From positions 372,001 to 436,000 of the forward strand of contig NZ_FRBN01000001.1 in NCBI RefSeq assembly GCF_900142625.1: 64,000 nt of DNA, read 5' to 3'. Position numbers and translations under genes: made by a program. Source of the DNA: Roseovarius marisflavi (GTDB lineage Bacteria; Pseudomonadota; Alphaproteobacteria; Rhodobacterales; Rhodobacteraceae). Shown piece by piece: positions 1 through 8,118 of the stretch. The notes beneath the pieces are model-generated. The model was not told the origin of the DNA. It did not search any database and saw only the letters and a list, made by a program, of their open reading frames with translations. The number at the start of each line of letters is the position of its first letter. The stretch's first letter is position 1.

Positions 1-328
1 GCCGGGGGGCAACCACGCACTTTATTGCATGACCAAGGCCGCGATTGCCTCGCTCACCCAATGCATGGGGATGGATCACGCCCATCAGGGCATTCGCATC
101 AACGCCATTTGCCCCAATGAGGTGAACACGCCGATGCTGCGCTCCGGCTTTGCCAAGCGCGGGTTTGATCCCGATACGGCGATTGCCGAGCTGGGTAAGA
201 CCGTACCCCTTGGCCGGATTGCCGAGGCCGAGGATATCGCCGATGTTGCGCTGTTTCTGGCCTCTGACGCGGCACGCTATATGTGCGGCGCATTGGTGGA
301 AATCAACGGCGGGAAACCGGTGCTATGA
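1..328 (+). CDS. SDR family oxidoreductase, C-terminal part (cut by window edge)
   Basis: This is the 3' end of a short-chain dehydrogenase/reductase; the reading frame is open from base 2 and the start lies outside the window. The catalytic YxxxK motif is visible as YCMTK (Tyr codon 23-25, Lys 35-37). It is followed by the usual IRINAICPNEVNTPM segment after the active site and by the C-terminal ALVEINGGKPVL, typical of classical SDRs of about 250 residues. Such enzymes oxidise or reduce a hydroxyl/keto group with NAD(P). The stop overlaps the start of the next SDR gene (ATGA at 325-328), so the two are co-transcribed. The substrate cannot be told from the sequence. Confidence 0.9.
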   Translation, partial: PGGNHALYCMTKAAIASLTQCMGMDHAHQGIRINAICPNEVNTPMLRSGFAKRGFDPDTAIAELGKTVPLGRIAEAEDIADVALFLASDAARYMCGALVEINGGKPVL

Positions 329-1059
329 CGCGTTTTGCGGGGAAAATCGCGCTTGTCACCGGCGGGCGCAGCGGCATCGGGCGCGCCATTGCAACCCGTC
401 TGGCAAGCGAGGGCGCGCGGGTTTTTACCGCACAGCGCGGCCCCGAGCCGGAATTCGAGGGCATCACCGCCGATTTCACCGACCCCGCCAGCCCCGCGCA
501 GGTTGTGCAAGAGGTCACCGCACGCGCCGGTCGCCTTGACGTTCTGATCAACAATGCCGGCATGATGCAAGAGGCGCGGGTCGAGGACATGAGCCTTGAG
601 GATTGGCAGAAAAACCTGACCGTGAACCTCACCGCGCCCTTCCTGATGATCAAAACCGCCCTGCCTCATCTGCGCGCCAGCCAAGGCGCGATTGTCAATG
701 TTGGCTCTATCGAGGGGCTGGGATCAAACCCCGGCCACGCCGCCTATTGCGCCTCGAAGGCCGGGTTGCATGCGCTGACCCGTGCGGTGGCGGTCGATCA
801 CGGCGGCGAGGGCATTCGCTGTAACGCGGTGGCGCCGGGGTGGATCGACACCGATCTTAACCTTGATTACATCGCCAGCCTTGGCGATCCAGAGGCCTTT
901 GCCGCCAAGATCGGCACCATCCACCCCGTCGGGCGCAGCGGCAAACCCGAAGAGGTGGCCGCGCTTGTCGCTTTTCTCGCCGCGCCCGAAAGTGGCTTTG
1001 TTACGGGCCAGATCTATACGGTCGATGGCGGGCGCATGGCCAAGCTTAGCCTGCCCTGA
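325..1059 (+). CDS. SDR family NAD(P)-dependent oxidoreductase
   Basis: A 244-residue classical short-chain dehydrogenase. The cofactor motif TGGRSGIG is at residues 12-19, NNAG at 76-79, and the catalytic triad is Ser128, Tyr141 and Lys145 (YCASK). The start at 325 was chosen because its ATG overlaps the upstream stop codon (ATGA) and places the Rossmann motif at the normal distance from the N terminus; an upstream in-frame start at 283 would add 14 residues with no family counterpart. It is probably co-transcribed with the preceding SDR. The gene converges on the FAD oxidase gene, whose stop lies 6 bases away. The substrate is unknown; a sugar, polyol or hydroxy-acid derivative is typical for the family. 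Confidence 0.9.
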   Translation: MTRFAGKIALVTGGRSGIGRAIATRLASEGARVFTAQRGPEPEFEGITADFTDPASPAQVVQEVTARAGRLDVLINNAGMMQEARVEDMSLEDWQKNLTVNLTAPFLMIKTALPHLRASQGAIVNVGSIEGLGSNPGHAAYCASKAGLHALTRAVAVDHGGEGIRCNAVAPGWIDTDLNLDYIASLGDPEAFAAKIGTIHPVGRSGKPEEVAALVAFLAAPESGFVTGQIYTVDGGRMAKLSLP

Positions 1060-1065
1060 GCCGCC

Positions 1066-2406
1066 CTATTCAGCGCGCGCCTGCCATTCCTTGAGGCGCA
1101 GCATGGCATTGCCGCCAATCTGTTGAAAGGGCCACGGCGGGAGGCGTTTGGGGCGCGCCTGCGCGGTGAAACTTGACGTAATATCCGAGGCTTGCCCGCA
1201 AGCGAGTTCCGCCGCGCCAATGCCGGTCAGCGTGCCGCGCGCGGTGCCAAGGCCGTTTTGCACACAGCCCGCATAAAGCCCCGTCTCGATCTCGCGCATC
1301 ACCGACACGCTGTTGAGGCTCAGGCATAGATGCCCGGCCCAACTATGCTCCATTCTGAGGCCCGCAAGCTGCGGGAACCGCGCGTCAAACTTACGCCGCA
1401 TCACTTGGGCGGCGCGGGCAACATCGCGCGGCGTCGGCGTCATGTCGGGGCGCAGCTTGGCACAGGTGCGGGTCACGATCCGGTTGCCGCCCTGGCCGGT
1501 GTCAATCCGGCGCATGGTGGTGCCCATCGGGTTTGACGGCGTGATGCCCCAACGCGGCGCACCGCCAAGCCGGCCAAGCGCCTCTGCGTCAAGCTCTGGT
1601 GTCATGGTGGCAAACAGGAACAGCTGCATCAGGCGGCCACGCTCAATCCCGAAACTCTCAAGATGGCCATTCACCGTCAGGATCACCCGCCCGGCGCTGA
1701 TCCGGCCCTTGGGCGTGGTGATCTGCCAGGCCTCACCCTGTTTCTCAAAGCCCGACACCGGGCTATCCTCGAAGATCGCCACCCCGTCGCGCAAAAGCCC
1801 CGCGCCAAGGCCGCGAATATAACCCGCCGGTTGCAGCATCACCGTGCCGGGCGTGTAAAGCCCCGAGAGGTAATGCGCGCTGCCCGTAAGCTCCTGCATG
1901 GCTTGCGCATCAAGCATCTCGCTCGCCTCATCAAGGCTGGCCAGATGGCGCGCGTAGCTTGCATTATGAGCCTGCGCGGCAGGGCTTGCCGCGCCGTTGA
2001 CCTTGCCCACGGGATCAAAATAATCCGGCGTAATGCCGTAGTCCTCGACCGCGCTACGGGCAAAGCCGATGGCGTGACGGTTAAGTGCGATCAGCGCGCG
2101 GTCATCCCCCGCCCCGGCATAATCCTGCGAATTCAACTCGTGCGGCAAATCAATCATGAAGCCCGAGTTGCGCCCGGCCGCGCCCGACGCCAGACGCCCG
2201 GCCTCAAGCACCGCGATGCGCGCCCCCGGCGCAATTTGGGTCAGACGCCGCGCCGCCGACAGCCCGGCAAACCCGCCGCCGATGATCGCGAAATCGGCGG
2301 TTTCATCGCCTTCAAGGCGCGCCAGCGGCCCTTGCGCGGGTAAAATCGCGTTCCAAGCGGCTGGCCCCAGATGGGCGGGAAGGCGGCGGGCGGTGTATCG
2401 GCTCAA
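1066..2406 (-). CDS. FAD-dependent amine/imino acid oxidoreductase (DAO family)
   Basis: A 446-residue flavoprotein of the D-amino-acid oxidase (DadA/PuuB-like) fold. The dinucleotide-binding GGGFAG is at residues 43-48 after the DFAIIG strand, followed by VLEAGRLASGAAGRNSG, the usual FAD-contact segment of this family. Members oxidise the C-N bond of amino acids, sarcosine, hydroxyproline or glutamylated putrescine. The start overlaps the stop of the aldehyde dehydrogenase gene by four bases, so it is the last gene of a minus-strand operon (gntR, dapA-like, aldehyde dehydrogenase, oxidase). The set fits oxidation of an amine or cyclic imino acid to an aldehyde and then an acid, but the exact substrate is inferred only from neighbours. 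Confidence 0.85.
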   Translation of the reverse strand: MSRYTARRLPAHLGPAAWNAILPAQGPLARLEGDETADFAIIGGGFAGLSAARRLTQIAPGARIAVLEAGRLASGAAGRNSGFMIDLPHELNSQDYAGAGDDRALIALNRHAIGFARSAVEDYGITPDYFDPVGKVNGAASPAAQAHNASYARHLASLDEASEMLDAQAMQELTGSAHYLSGLYTPGTVMLQPAGYIRGLGAGLLRDGVAIFEDSPVSGFEKQGEAWQITTPKGRISAGRVILTVNGHLESFGIERGRLMQLFLFATMTPELDAEALGRLGGAPRWGITPSNPMGTTMRRIDTGQGGNRIVTRTCAKLRPDMTPTPRDVARAAQVMRRKFDARFPQLAGLRMEHSWAGHLCLSLNSVSVMREIETGLYAGCVQNGLGTARGTLTGIGAAELACGQASDITSSFTAQARPKRLPPWPFQQIGGNAMLRLKEWQARAE

Positions 2407-3899
2407 CTCACCGCCTCATCCGCGTCATCGGCAAGGTCAATCCAGAGGGTCTTGAGCTGGGTATACTGATCATGGGCATGCACGCCGTTGTCACGCCCGC
2501 CAAAGCCCGATTGCTTGTAGCCACCGAACGGCGTCGACATATCACCCTCGCCAAAGCTGTTGACGGTGACCGTGCCCGCCCGCAAGACCCGCGCGCCGCG
2601 AATGGCGCGTTTGGCATTGGCGGTAAAGAGCGAGGCACAGAGCCCGTAATCGGTGTCATTTGCCACAGCGATTGCCTCGTCAAAAGAGGCGACTTCGATC
2701 ACGCTCAGGACGGGGCCGAAAATCTCTTCGCGCGCCAGGGGGTGATCGTTGCCCGCAAGCTCAACCACCGTCGGGCTGATGAAACCACCCTCGGCCGTGC
2801 CGCCGAACAGAATATTTTCGGCCTTGTCGAGATAGCCACAGACCTTGTCGTAATGCGCCTTTGACACAAGCGCGCCGACGCGGGTCTCAGGGTCAAGCGG
2901 GTCACCGACATTCCAGGCCCGCGCATGCGCCTCGATCCGCGCCAAAAGGTCCGCCTTGACGTCGCGGTGCACGATCAGCCGCGAGGTGGCGGAACAGTTT
3001 TCGCCCATGTTCCAGAACGCACCATTGACCACATGCTGGGCCACGCGATCAAGGTTCTCGGCGTCCTCCATCACTATGGCCGGGTTCTTGCCGCCCATTT
3101 CAAGCACCACCTCCTTGGCGTTGCTTTCACCCGAATAGCCCAGGAACCGCTTGCCCGTCGTGGTCGAGCCGGTGAAGGACACCATATCGATATCCATATG
3201 CCGCCCGATGGGTTCGCCGACCTCTGCGCCGCCCCCCGGCAGCACGTTGAACACCCCGCGCGGCAGGCCCGCCTCGCTTGCCAGTTCCGCCAGCCGCAGC
3301 GCGGTGAGCGAGGTCTCCATCGCCGGTTTCACCACAACCGAACAGCCCGCCGCAAGCGCCGGTCCGATCTTCCAGGCCAGCATCAACAACGGGAAGTTCC
3401 ACGGCAAAACAAGGCCCACCACGCCAATCGGTTCGCGCAGCACCATGGCAATGTGATCGTCCGAGGCAGGCGCGACCTGATCATAGATCTTGTCGGTCAG
3501 CTCGGCGTGCCACTTGATGCAATTGATCGCCTCGGGGATATCCACGGTTTCGCAATCAAAGATCGTCTTGCCGCTATCAAGGCTTTCCATCACCGCCAAT
3601 TCGCGGGCATTGCGCGTCATCAGCTTGCACAGCCGGATCAACACATCCTTGCGCGCGCCGGGATGGATACGCGACCAGCGCCCATCATCAAACGCCTCGC
3701 GCGCCTTTGTCACAGCAAGGTCAACGTCCCGCCCGTCACAGGCCGCAATTTCGGCGAGCGGCGTGCCGGTGGCGGGGTTCACGCTTGTAAAGGTTTCGCC
3801 GGAAATCGCCGGGCGATAGCCGCCGTCGATAAAGGCCCCGCTTGGAAAATCGAGGGTTTGCGCCATCGCGCCATATTCATCCTGTGTCAGCAAGTCCAT
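2403..3899 (-). CDS. NAD(P)-dependent aldehyde dehydrogenase
   Basis: A 498-residue aldehyde dehydrogenase of usual length. Visible catalytic residues are Asn168 (PWNFP), the general base Glu267 (LEMGGKNP) and the nucleophile Cys302 (GENCSATS); the FTGSTTTG nucleotide-binding turn is at 242-249. Overall it resembles the PuuC/KauB-type enzymes that oxidise gamma-aminobutyraldehyde-like or other amino-aldehydes, but alpha-ketoglutarate semialdehyde dehydrogenases share the same motifs. It sits between the DapA-family gene (4 bases upstream) and the FAD oxidase (4-base overlap), so it probably oxidises the aldehyde produced in the same pathway. Confidence 0.92.
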   Translation of the reverse strand: MDLLTQDEYGAMAQTLDFPSGAFIDGGYRPAISGETFTSVNPATGTPLAEIAACDGRDVDLAVTKAREAFDDGRWSRIHPGARKDVLIRLCKLMTRNARELAVMESLDSGKTIFDCETVDIPEAINCIKWHAELTDKIYDQVAPASDDHIAMVLREPIGVVGLVLPWNFPLLMLAWKIGPALAAGCSVVVKPAMETSLTALRLAELASEAGLPRGVFNVLPGGGAEVGEPIGRHMDIDMVSFTGSTTTGKRFLGYSGESNAKEVVLEMGGKNPAIVMEDAENLDRVAQHVVNGAFWNMGENCSATSRLIVHRDVKADLLARIEAHARAWNVGDPLDPETRVGALVSKAHYDKVCGYLDKAENILFGGTAEGGFISPTVVELAGNDHPLAREEIFGPVLSVIEVASFDEAIAVANDTDYGLCASLFTANAKRAIRGARVLRAGTVTVNSFGEGDMSTPFGGYKQSGFGGRDNGVHAHDQYTQLKTLWIDLADDADEAVS

Positions 3900-3902
3900 C
3901 GC

Positions 3903-4832
3903 TTAGCCCTCCGCCGTGATACTGGCAATTGTGGATTTCAACACGCGCGTGACCTGTTCGAGCGCGCGTTTGTCGTCTTTGTTCAGACCCTTGAGCGGGG
4001 CGCGCATGACGCCGGCATCAATCCCGGTCATGGTGACGCCATGCTTGATGGTCTGGATAAACTTGCCCCCCTGCTCAAGCACCCGCATCAGCGGCATAAG
4101 CGCCGACATGATCCGCCGCCCCTTGGCAAAATCGCCTTTGAGCACGCAGGCCCGATAAAGCGCGACATGCTCGACCGGCAGGAAATTCGAGCCGCCGCAA
4201 ACCCAGAACGGCGCGCCCCAGGCGAAAAACTCAAGCGCCTGATCGTCCATGCCACAGCCAAGCTGGATATGCGGATAATCGCGCGCCAGAAGATGCACCC
4301 GGTTGATATCGCCCGAGCTTTCCTTGATGCCGCAGAAATTGCGCGACCGCCCGACCCGATCGAGAAACTCGGGGCCCATCATCGTGCCGGTGCGATGCGG
4401 ATAATTATAGAGCATCACCGGCAGGTTCGCCGCCTTGTCGATGGCAAGCGCATTCAGCGCATTTTCGCGATCGGTCGGCACCGAATAGGGCGGGCTTGCC
4501 AGAAGGATCGCATCGGCGCCAATCTCGCGCGCGGCCTCTGCCAGAGCAATCGAATCCTGCGTCAGCATTGCGCCCGTGCCCACCACAAGCGGCACCCGGC
4601 CCTTGATCTGATCATGGGTAAAGCGTGCAAGATCAACACGTTCGGGCACGGTCTGGGCATAATTCTCACCGGTCGAGCCGCCGGTGATTATGCCATTCAC
4701 ACCGCTGGCGATCAGGAACTCGATGGTCTCGGCGAGCGCGTCGAGATTGGGGCTGAAATCCTCGAAATAGGGCGTGATGACGGGGGTATAAATGCCCTCG
4801 AACTTGAAGATTGGGGTCATTGCGGGCCTCAT
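3903..4832 (-). CDS. Dihydrodipicolinate synthase (DapA) family lyase/deaminase
   Basis: A 309-residue class I aldolase-fold protein. It has the DapA-family signature GGSTGENYAQ (residues 51-60, in place of GTTGE), the catalytic Tyr142 in LYNYP and the Schiff-base Lys170 in CGIKESSGD. True lysine-pathway DapA is unlikely because the gene lies in a catabolic operon with an oxidase and an aldehyde dehydrogenase. The family also includes 1-pyrroline-4-hydroxy-2-carboxylate deaminase and sugar-acid dehydratases/aldolases. The start overlaps the gntR stop by four bases (ATGA, 4829-4832); an ATG four codons downstream at 4820 is also possible. Confidence 0.85.
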   Translation of the reverse strand: MRPAMTPIFKFEGIYTPVITPYFEDFSPNLDALAETIEFLIASGVNGIITGGSTGENYAQTVPERVDLARFTHDQIKGRVPLVVGTGAMLTQDSIALAEAAREIGADAILLASPPYSVPTDRENALNALAIDKAANLPVMLYNYPHRTGTMMGPEFLDRVGRSRNFCGIKESSGDINRVHLLARDYPHIQLGCGMDDQALEFFAWGAPFWVCGGSNFLPVEHVALYRACVLKGDFAKGRRIMSALMPLMRVLEQGGKFIQTIKHGVTMTGIDAGVMRAPLKGLNKDDKRALEQVTRVLKSTIASITAEG

Positions 4833-5533
4833 GCAGGGCTGGAGCGCGAAAAAGAACCCATCGGCACATCAAGCGCCGTGGGCATGACGAAAAGTTCGAT
4901 CTGGTGGCGAGACAAGTTCCAGTGGTCTTCGGCCAACTGTGCGGCGCGCGCCTCGTCACCGGCCTCGATGGCGGCGATGATCTCATCGTGCTGCGCCGAG
5001 GCCTCGGACAGATTCGCGGCCATATCGTTGGTTTGAGGGCGGAAAAAGGTCATGCCGATGCGCGCATGATCTATCAGCAGACGTTGAAACGAGGGCAACA
5101 AATATGTGTTGCACGCCATCTCGCCGGTGATCTCGTGAAACCGGTTGTTCGCCAGCGTCCGCTCGACCGGATTGCCCTCGCGAAGTGCCGCGCGAAAATC
5201 CTCTTGCGCCAGTTTGAGTGCGGCAATCTGGGGCGTGGTCGCATTGCGCGCCGCAAGCCTTAGGACCGCGCCATAAATCATTGGTGCTGCTAGGAAAAAG
5301 TCGCGCAATGTCGTGTGAGAAAGCTCTGCCACGCGCGGCCCGCGATTTTCGCGCAGATCCAGAAAGCCAAGCCCGTCAAGATCGCGAAACACCTCGCGCA
5401 CCGGGGTCCGCGACAGGCCAAACCTGGCACAGATCGCCACCTCGTCAAGGTCCTCGCCGGGGCGAAGTTCGGTCGTGAGAATGGCACGCTTCAGATCGGC
5501 GAGAAGCGCCGCTTTGCGATCCTTTGCAGGCAT
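4829..5533 (-). CDS. GntR family transcriptional regulator, FCD domain
   Basis: A 234-residue regulator with an N-terminal winged helix (roughly residues 10-75; recognition segment FGLSRTPVREVFRDL) and a C-terminal all-helical FCD domain. In the latter, NNRFHEITG and later histidines match the metal/carboxylate-binding pocket of the FadR subfamily. FCD regulators usually respond to an organic acid and repress the adjacent catabolic genes. It is the first gene of the minus-strand operon and is preceded by a GAGGGG ribosome-binding site. The perfect palindrome at 5587-5598, 54 bases upstream of its start, is a good candidate operator. Confidence 0.92.
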   Translation of the reverse strand: MPAKDRKAALLADLKRAILTTELRPGEDLDEVAICARFGLSRTPVREVFRDLDGLGFLDLRENRGPRVAELSHTTLRDFFLAAPMIYGAVLRLAARNATTPQIAALKLAQEDFRAALREGNPVERTLANNRFHEITGEMACNTYLLPSFQRLLIDHARIGMTFFRPQTNDMAANLSEASAQHDEIIAAIEAGDEARAAQLAEDHWNLSRHQIELFVMPTALDVPMGSFSRSSPA

Positions 5534-5586
5534 GATTCACGACCCCTCTTCATTTGGTTGCTTCGACTCACCCCTACAAAATACAC

Positions 5587-5598
5587 TGTGTATACACA
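5587..5598. promoter_or_regulatory. Perfect 12-bp palindrome, candidate GntR operator
   Basis: TGTGTATACACA is a perfect palindrome in the divergent region between the gntR-type gene and the GlxA-type regulator gene. FCD-type GntR proteins commonly bind short palindromes centred on GTATAC, so this is a plausible autoregulatory operator. The assignment is inference from position and family knowledge. Confidence 0.55.
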
Positions 5599-5616
5599 AC
5601 ACATTTTTATTGTGTT
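5598..5616. promoter_or_regulatory. Inverted repeat AACACA-N7-TGTGTT
   Basis: Six-base arms (5598-5603 and 5611-5616) separated by an AT-rich seven-base spacer, directly abutting the palindrome at 5587-5598. It could be a second regulator half-site pair, for example for the AraC/GlxA-type protein encoded just downstream. No functional evidence is visible beyond symmetry and position. Confidence 0.35.
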
Positions 5617-5668
5617 TCATATGAGTATCGACAAAGTAGTCAAGGCATGCCCCTTTGCGGACCCGGAT

Positions 5669-6619
5669 ATGAGCACGACCCAACATTTCTGCTTTTTGCT
5701 GATCGAGGAATTCACCCATCTGGCCTTTGCCAATGCGGTGGAGCCGCTGCGCATCGCCAATCTGGTCAGCGATCAGCCGCTTTATCGCTGGTCGTTCAGC
5801 GCCGCTGGCGGAACCGAGGTAACCGCGTCAAACGAGGTGACCATCCGGGTGCATCACGGGCTTGACGATATCCCGGCCTGTGACCGCCTTTTCGTGATCG
5901 CGGGCACCAACGCGCGCGCCCATATCACCCGCCAGCACCTTGCCGCGCTGCGCCATGCGCGCAGCCACGGCACAGCCCTTGGGGCGCTCTGTTCGGGCAG
6001 CTATGCGCTTGCGCTTGCCGGTCTTTTGGAGGGGCAGCGCGCCGCCATTCATTGGGAATTTCACGACGGTTTCGCCGAAGAATTCCCCGATATTTCCCTG
6101 GTGCGCAGCGTCTTTGTCGATGATGCCCCGATTGTCAGCGCCTCGGGCGGCTCGGCCACCGCCGATCTCATGCTCAACCTGATTGCCGCGCGTCACGGCG
6201 AGGAGCTCTCGATCGCGGTGGCCGACCAGATGGTCTATAACGCCGTGCGCGAAGGCAGCGCCGCGCAACGCGTCTCGCTTCAGGCGCGCAGCGGACAGCG
6301 CAGCCCGAAATTGGCCCATGCCATTCAGATCATGCGCGACGCTGTCGAACACCCCCTCTCGATCAGCGTGATCGCCGAGCAGGTTGGCGTCTCCGCCCGT
6401 CAGCTTGAGCGGATCTTCGGCAAGCATCTCAATACCTCGCCCAAGAAATACATGCTTGATCTGCGCCTTGAACGCGCGCGCTATCTGTTGCTTCAGACCG
6501 AAATGTCGGTGATCGACGTGGCCATGGCCACCGGCTTTGAAAGCCCGAGCCATTTCGCGCGGGTCTATCGCGCGGCCTTTGGCGTGCCGCCCAACCGTCA
6601 GCGCAACAGGATGTCCTGA
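5669..6619 (+). CDS. GlxA family transcriptional regulator (DJ-1/PfpI + AraC HTH)
   Basis: A 316-residue regulator. The first ~190 residues form a DJ-1/PfpI-like ligand domain (FCFLLIEEFTHLAFANAVEP, then GALCSGSYALALAGLL around the nucleophile-elbow Cys). The last ~100 residues are a double helix-turn-helix AraC domain ending in FESPSHFARVYRAAFGVPP. GlxA-type regulators such as ArgR, GbdR and CdhR often activate catabolism of arginine, betaine or carnitine, which fits the neighbouring amine/imino-acid genes. An in-frame ATG at 5621 would add 16 residues; 5669 was preferred because a weak GCGGA precedes it and the domain begins immediately after it. Confidence 0.88.
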   Translation: MSTTQHFCFLLIEEFTHLAFANAVEPLRIANLVSDQPLYRWSFSAAGGTEVTASNEVTIRVHHGLDDIPACDRLFVIAGTNARAHITRQHLAALRHARSHGTALGALCSGSYALALAGLLEGQRAAIHWEFHDGFAEEFPDISLVRSVFVDDAPIVSASGGSATADLMLNLIAARHGEELSIAVADQMVYNAVREGSAAQRVSLQARSGQRSPKLAHAIQIMRDAVEHPLSISVIAEQVGVSARQLERIFGKHLNTSPKKYMLDLRLERARYLLLQTEMSVIDVAMATGFESPSHFARVYRAAFGVPPNRQRNRMS

Positions 6620-6668
6620 CCTGCTCCAGATCAACACTGCCCCGCCGACAACAGGCCGCTCAAATGGA

Positions 6669-7103
6669 TCACGCCGGTCCGGTTACCTTGCGGACATAAA
6701 GCTCCATCCGGTGATGGACGATCTCATACCCGAGCTCGGCGGCAATCTCGGCCTGCAGCTTTTCGATCCGGTCCGAGCAGAATTCGAGAACGTTTCCGGT
6801 TTCAACGTCGATCATGTGGTCATGGTGCCCGGCCTCTACAGGCTCAAATCGGGCCGGGGCGCCTTCGAATTGGTGGCGCTGTATGACACCCTGAGATTCA
6901 AGCGTGGACAGCGTACGATAGACGGTCGAAAGTGAAATCCCCGGCACTTCGTTCTCTGCGCGGCGATGCAATTCGGGCGCGTCGGGATGATCGTCGGCCG
7001 CCGCGAGCACGCTCAGGAGCGCCGCCCGCTGTCGTGTGACGCGGATACCGGCCTCGCGTAGCGCCTCGGTCAGATTCTCAATGCCTGCATGTGTCTCACT
7101 CAT
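6669..7103 (-). CDS. mur: Fur family manganese uptake regulator Mur
   Basis: A Fur-family repressor of about 144 residues. The winged-helix motif VTRQRAALLSVL and the recognition helix SLSTVYRTLSTLESQGVI are clear, as is the metal-binding segment HHDHMIDVETG. It lacks the paired CxxC structural zinc motifs of many Fur and Zur proteins. It is divergent from sitABCD, the arrangement described for Mur in Rhodobacteraceae, so a manganese-responsive role is favoured over iron or zinc. The start is uncertain: ATGs at 7103 and 7124 are both possible, and neither has a strong ribosome-binding site. Confidence 0.85.
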   Translation of the reverse strand: MSETHAGIENLTEALREAGIRVTRQRAALLSVLAAADDHPDAPELHRRAENEVPGISLSTVYRTLSTLESQGVIQRHQFEGAPARFEPVEAGHHDHMIDVETGNVLEFCSDRIEKLQAEIAAELGYEIVHHRMELYVRKVTGPA

Positions 7104-7169
7104 GGCGTCATTTTGCGCGGGCATGGCGCGCGGTTCAAGGTGTTTTTCTGCGATTGCGTTGCAAGCAGC

Positions 7170-7199
7170 TTGACAGTTGCAACTCATTCGCATTTGCAT
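7170..7199 (+). promoter_or_regulatory. sitA promoter with Mur/Fur-like operator
   Basis: A TTGACA -35 element (7170-7175) is followed after 17-18 bases by a weak -10-like TTTGCAT. Between them lies the imperfect inverted repeat TGCAACTCATTCGCA (7178-7192), with symmetric TGC and GCA ends and the A/T positions expected of Fur-superfamily Mur boxes. Occupancy by the divergently encoded regulator would block sitABCD transcription when manganese is sufficient. The element assignment is inference from symmetry and location. Confidence 0.55.
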
Positions 7200-7224
7200 G
7201 TGATGGTGACCAAAGGAGATTCTC

Positions 7225-8118
7225 ATGCTTTTTCAACCTCTCATTTTCAGTCTTGCCACGGCCCTGATACTGGCGCTGTCCCCTGCGGCGGCCAAGGCTG
7301 ACAGGCTGAAAGTCGTGACAACCTTCACCGTGATTGCAGATATCGCGCAGAACGTCGCGGGAGACCAGGTCGAGGTCGTATCGATCACCAAGCCCGGCGC
7401 GGAAATCCATGGCTATCAGCCGACGCCCCGCGATCTGGTACGTGCGCAGGGTGCCGATCTGATCCTGTGGAACGGGCTCAATCTGGAACGCTGGTTCGAG
7501 CAGTTTCTATCCAATCTGAGCGAGGTCCCCGCAGCAGTCGTTTCCGAGGGGCTGGTCCCGATGCCGATCTCGGGCGGGGAATATGACGGCAAGCCCAATC
7601 CCCACGGCTGGATGGCGCTGAGCTCTGCGGTGATCTATGTCGACAACATCCGCGATGCCCTGAGCGCCCTGGACCCTGAGAATGCCGCGATTTACCACGC
7701 CAATGCAGAGACCTACAAACAACAGATCGCCGAGATCATCGGCCCTCTGCGGGCCGCCGCCCGCGCCCTGCCCGAAGAGCGCCGCTGGCTTGTCACCTCG
7801 GAGGGGGCGTTCTCTTATCTGGCGCGTGATTTCGGGCTGAAAGAGGTCTATTTGTGGTCGATCAACGCCGATGCACAGGGGACGCCGCAACAGGTCCGCA
7901 AGGTCATTGACACAATCCGCGCGCACCAGATCTCGACCGTCTTTTCAGAGTCGACCGTATCGGACAAACCGGCCCGGCAGGTCGCTCGCGAGACCGGCGC
8001 AAAGTATGGCGGAGTGCTCTATGTCGATAGTCTCAGCGACCCGGATGGCCCGGTGCCAACCTATCTCGATTTGCTGCGCCTGACCTCGGAGACCATCGTC
8101 AAGGGATTGTCTCAATGA
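7225..8118 (+). CDS. sitA: Manganese/iron ABC transporter, substrate-binding protein
   Basis: A 297-residue cluster A-I periplasmic metal-binding protein with a signal peptide ending near residue 25 (LSPAAAKA). The four predicted metal ligands are present: His62 (EIHGYQP), His127 (NPHGW), Glu193 (TSEGAF) and Asp268 (YVDSLSD). Glu in the third position is the mark of the Mn/Fe class (PsaA, MntC, SitA), whereas zinc-specific ZnuA proteins carry His there and usually a His-rich loop, which is absent. A strong ribosome-binding site (AAAGGAG) precedes the ATG. It is the first gene of sitABCD; the stop overlaps sitB by four bases. Confidence 0.95.
   Translation: MLFQPLIFSLATALILALSPAAAKADRLKVVTTFTVIADIAQNVAGDQVEVVSITKPGAEIHGYQPTPRDLVRAQGADLILWNGLNLERWFEQFLSNLSEVPAAVVSEGLVPMPISGGEYDGKPNPHGWMALSSAVIYVDNIRDALSALDPENAAIYHANAETYKQQIAEIIGPLRAAARALPEERRWLVTSEGAFSYLARDFGLKEVYLWSINADAQGTPQQVRKVIDTIRAHQISTVFSESTVSDKPARQVARETGAKYGGVLYVDSLSDPDGPVPTYLDLLRLTSETIVKGLSQ

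Noticed and set aside
2925-5036. A 703-codon open frame on the plus strand
   Set aside because: It lies antisense to the aldehyde dehydrogenase, DapA-like and gntR genes, whose family motifs are unmistakable; the product is Arg/His-rich with no domain, a common by-product of high GC.
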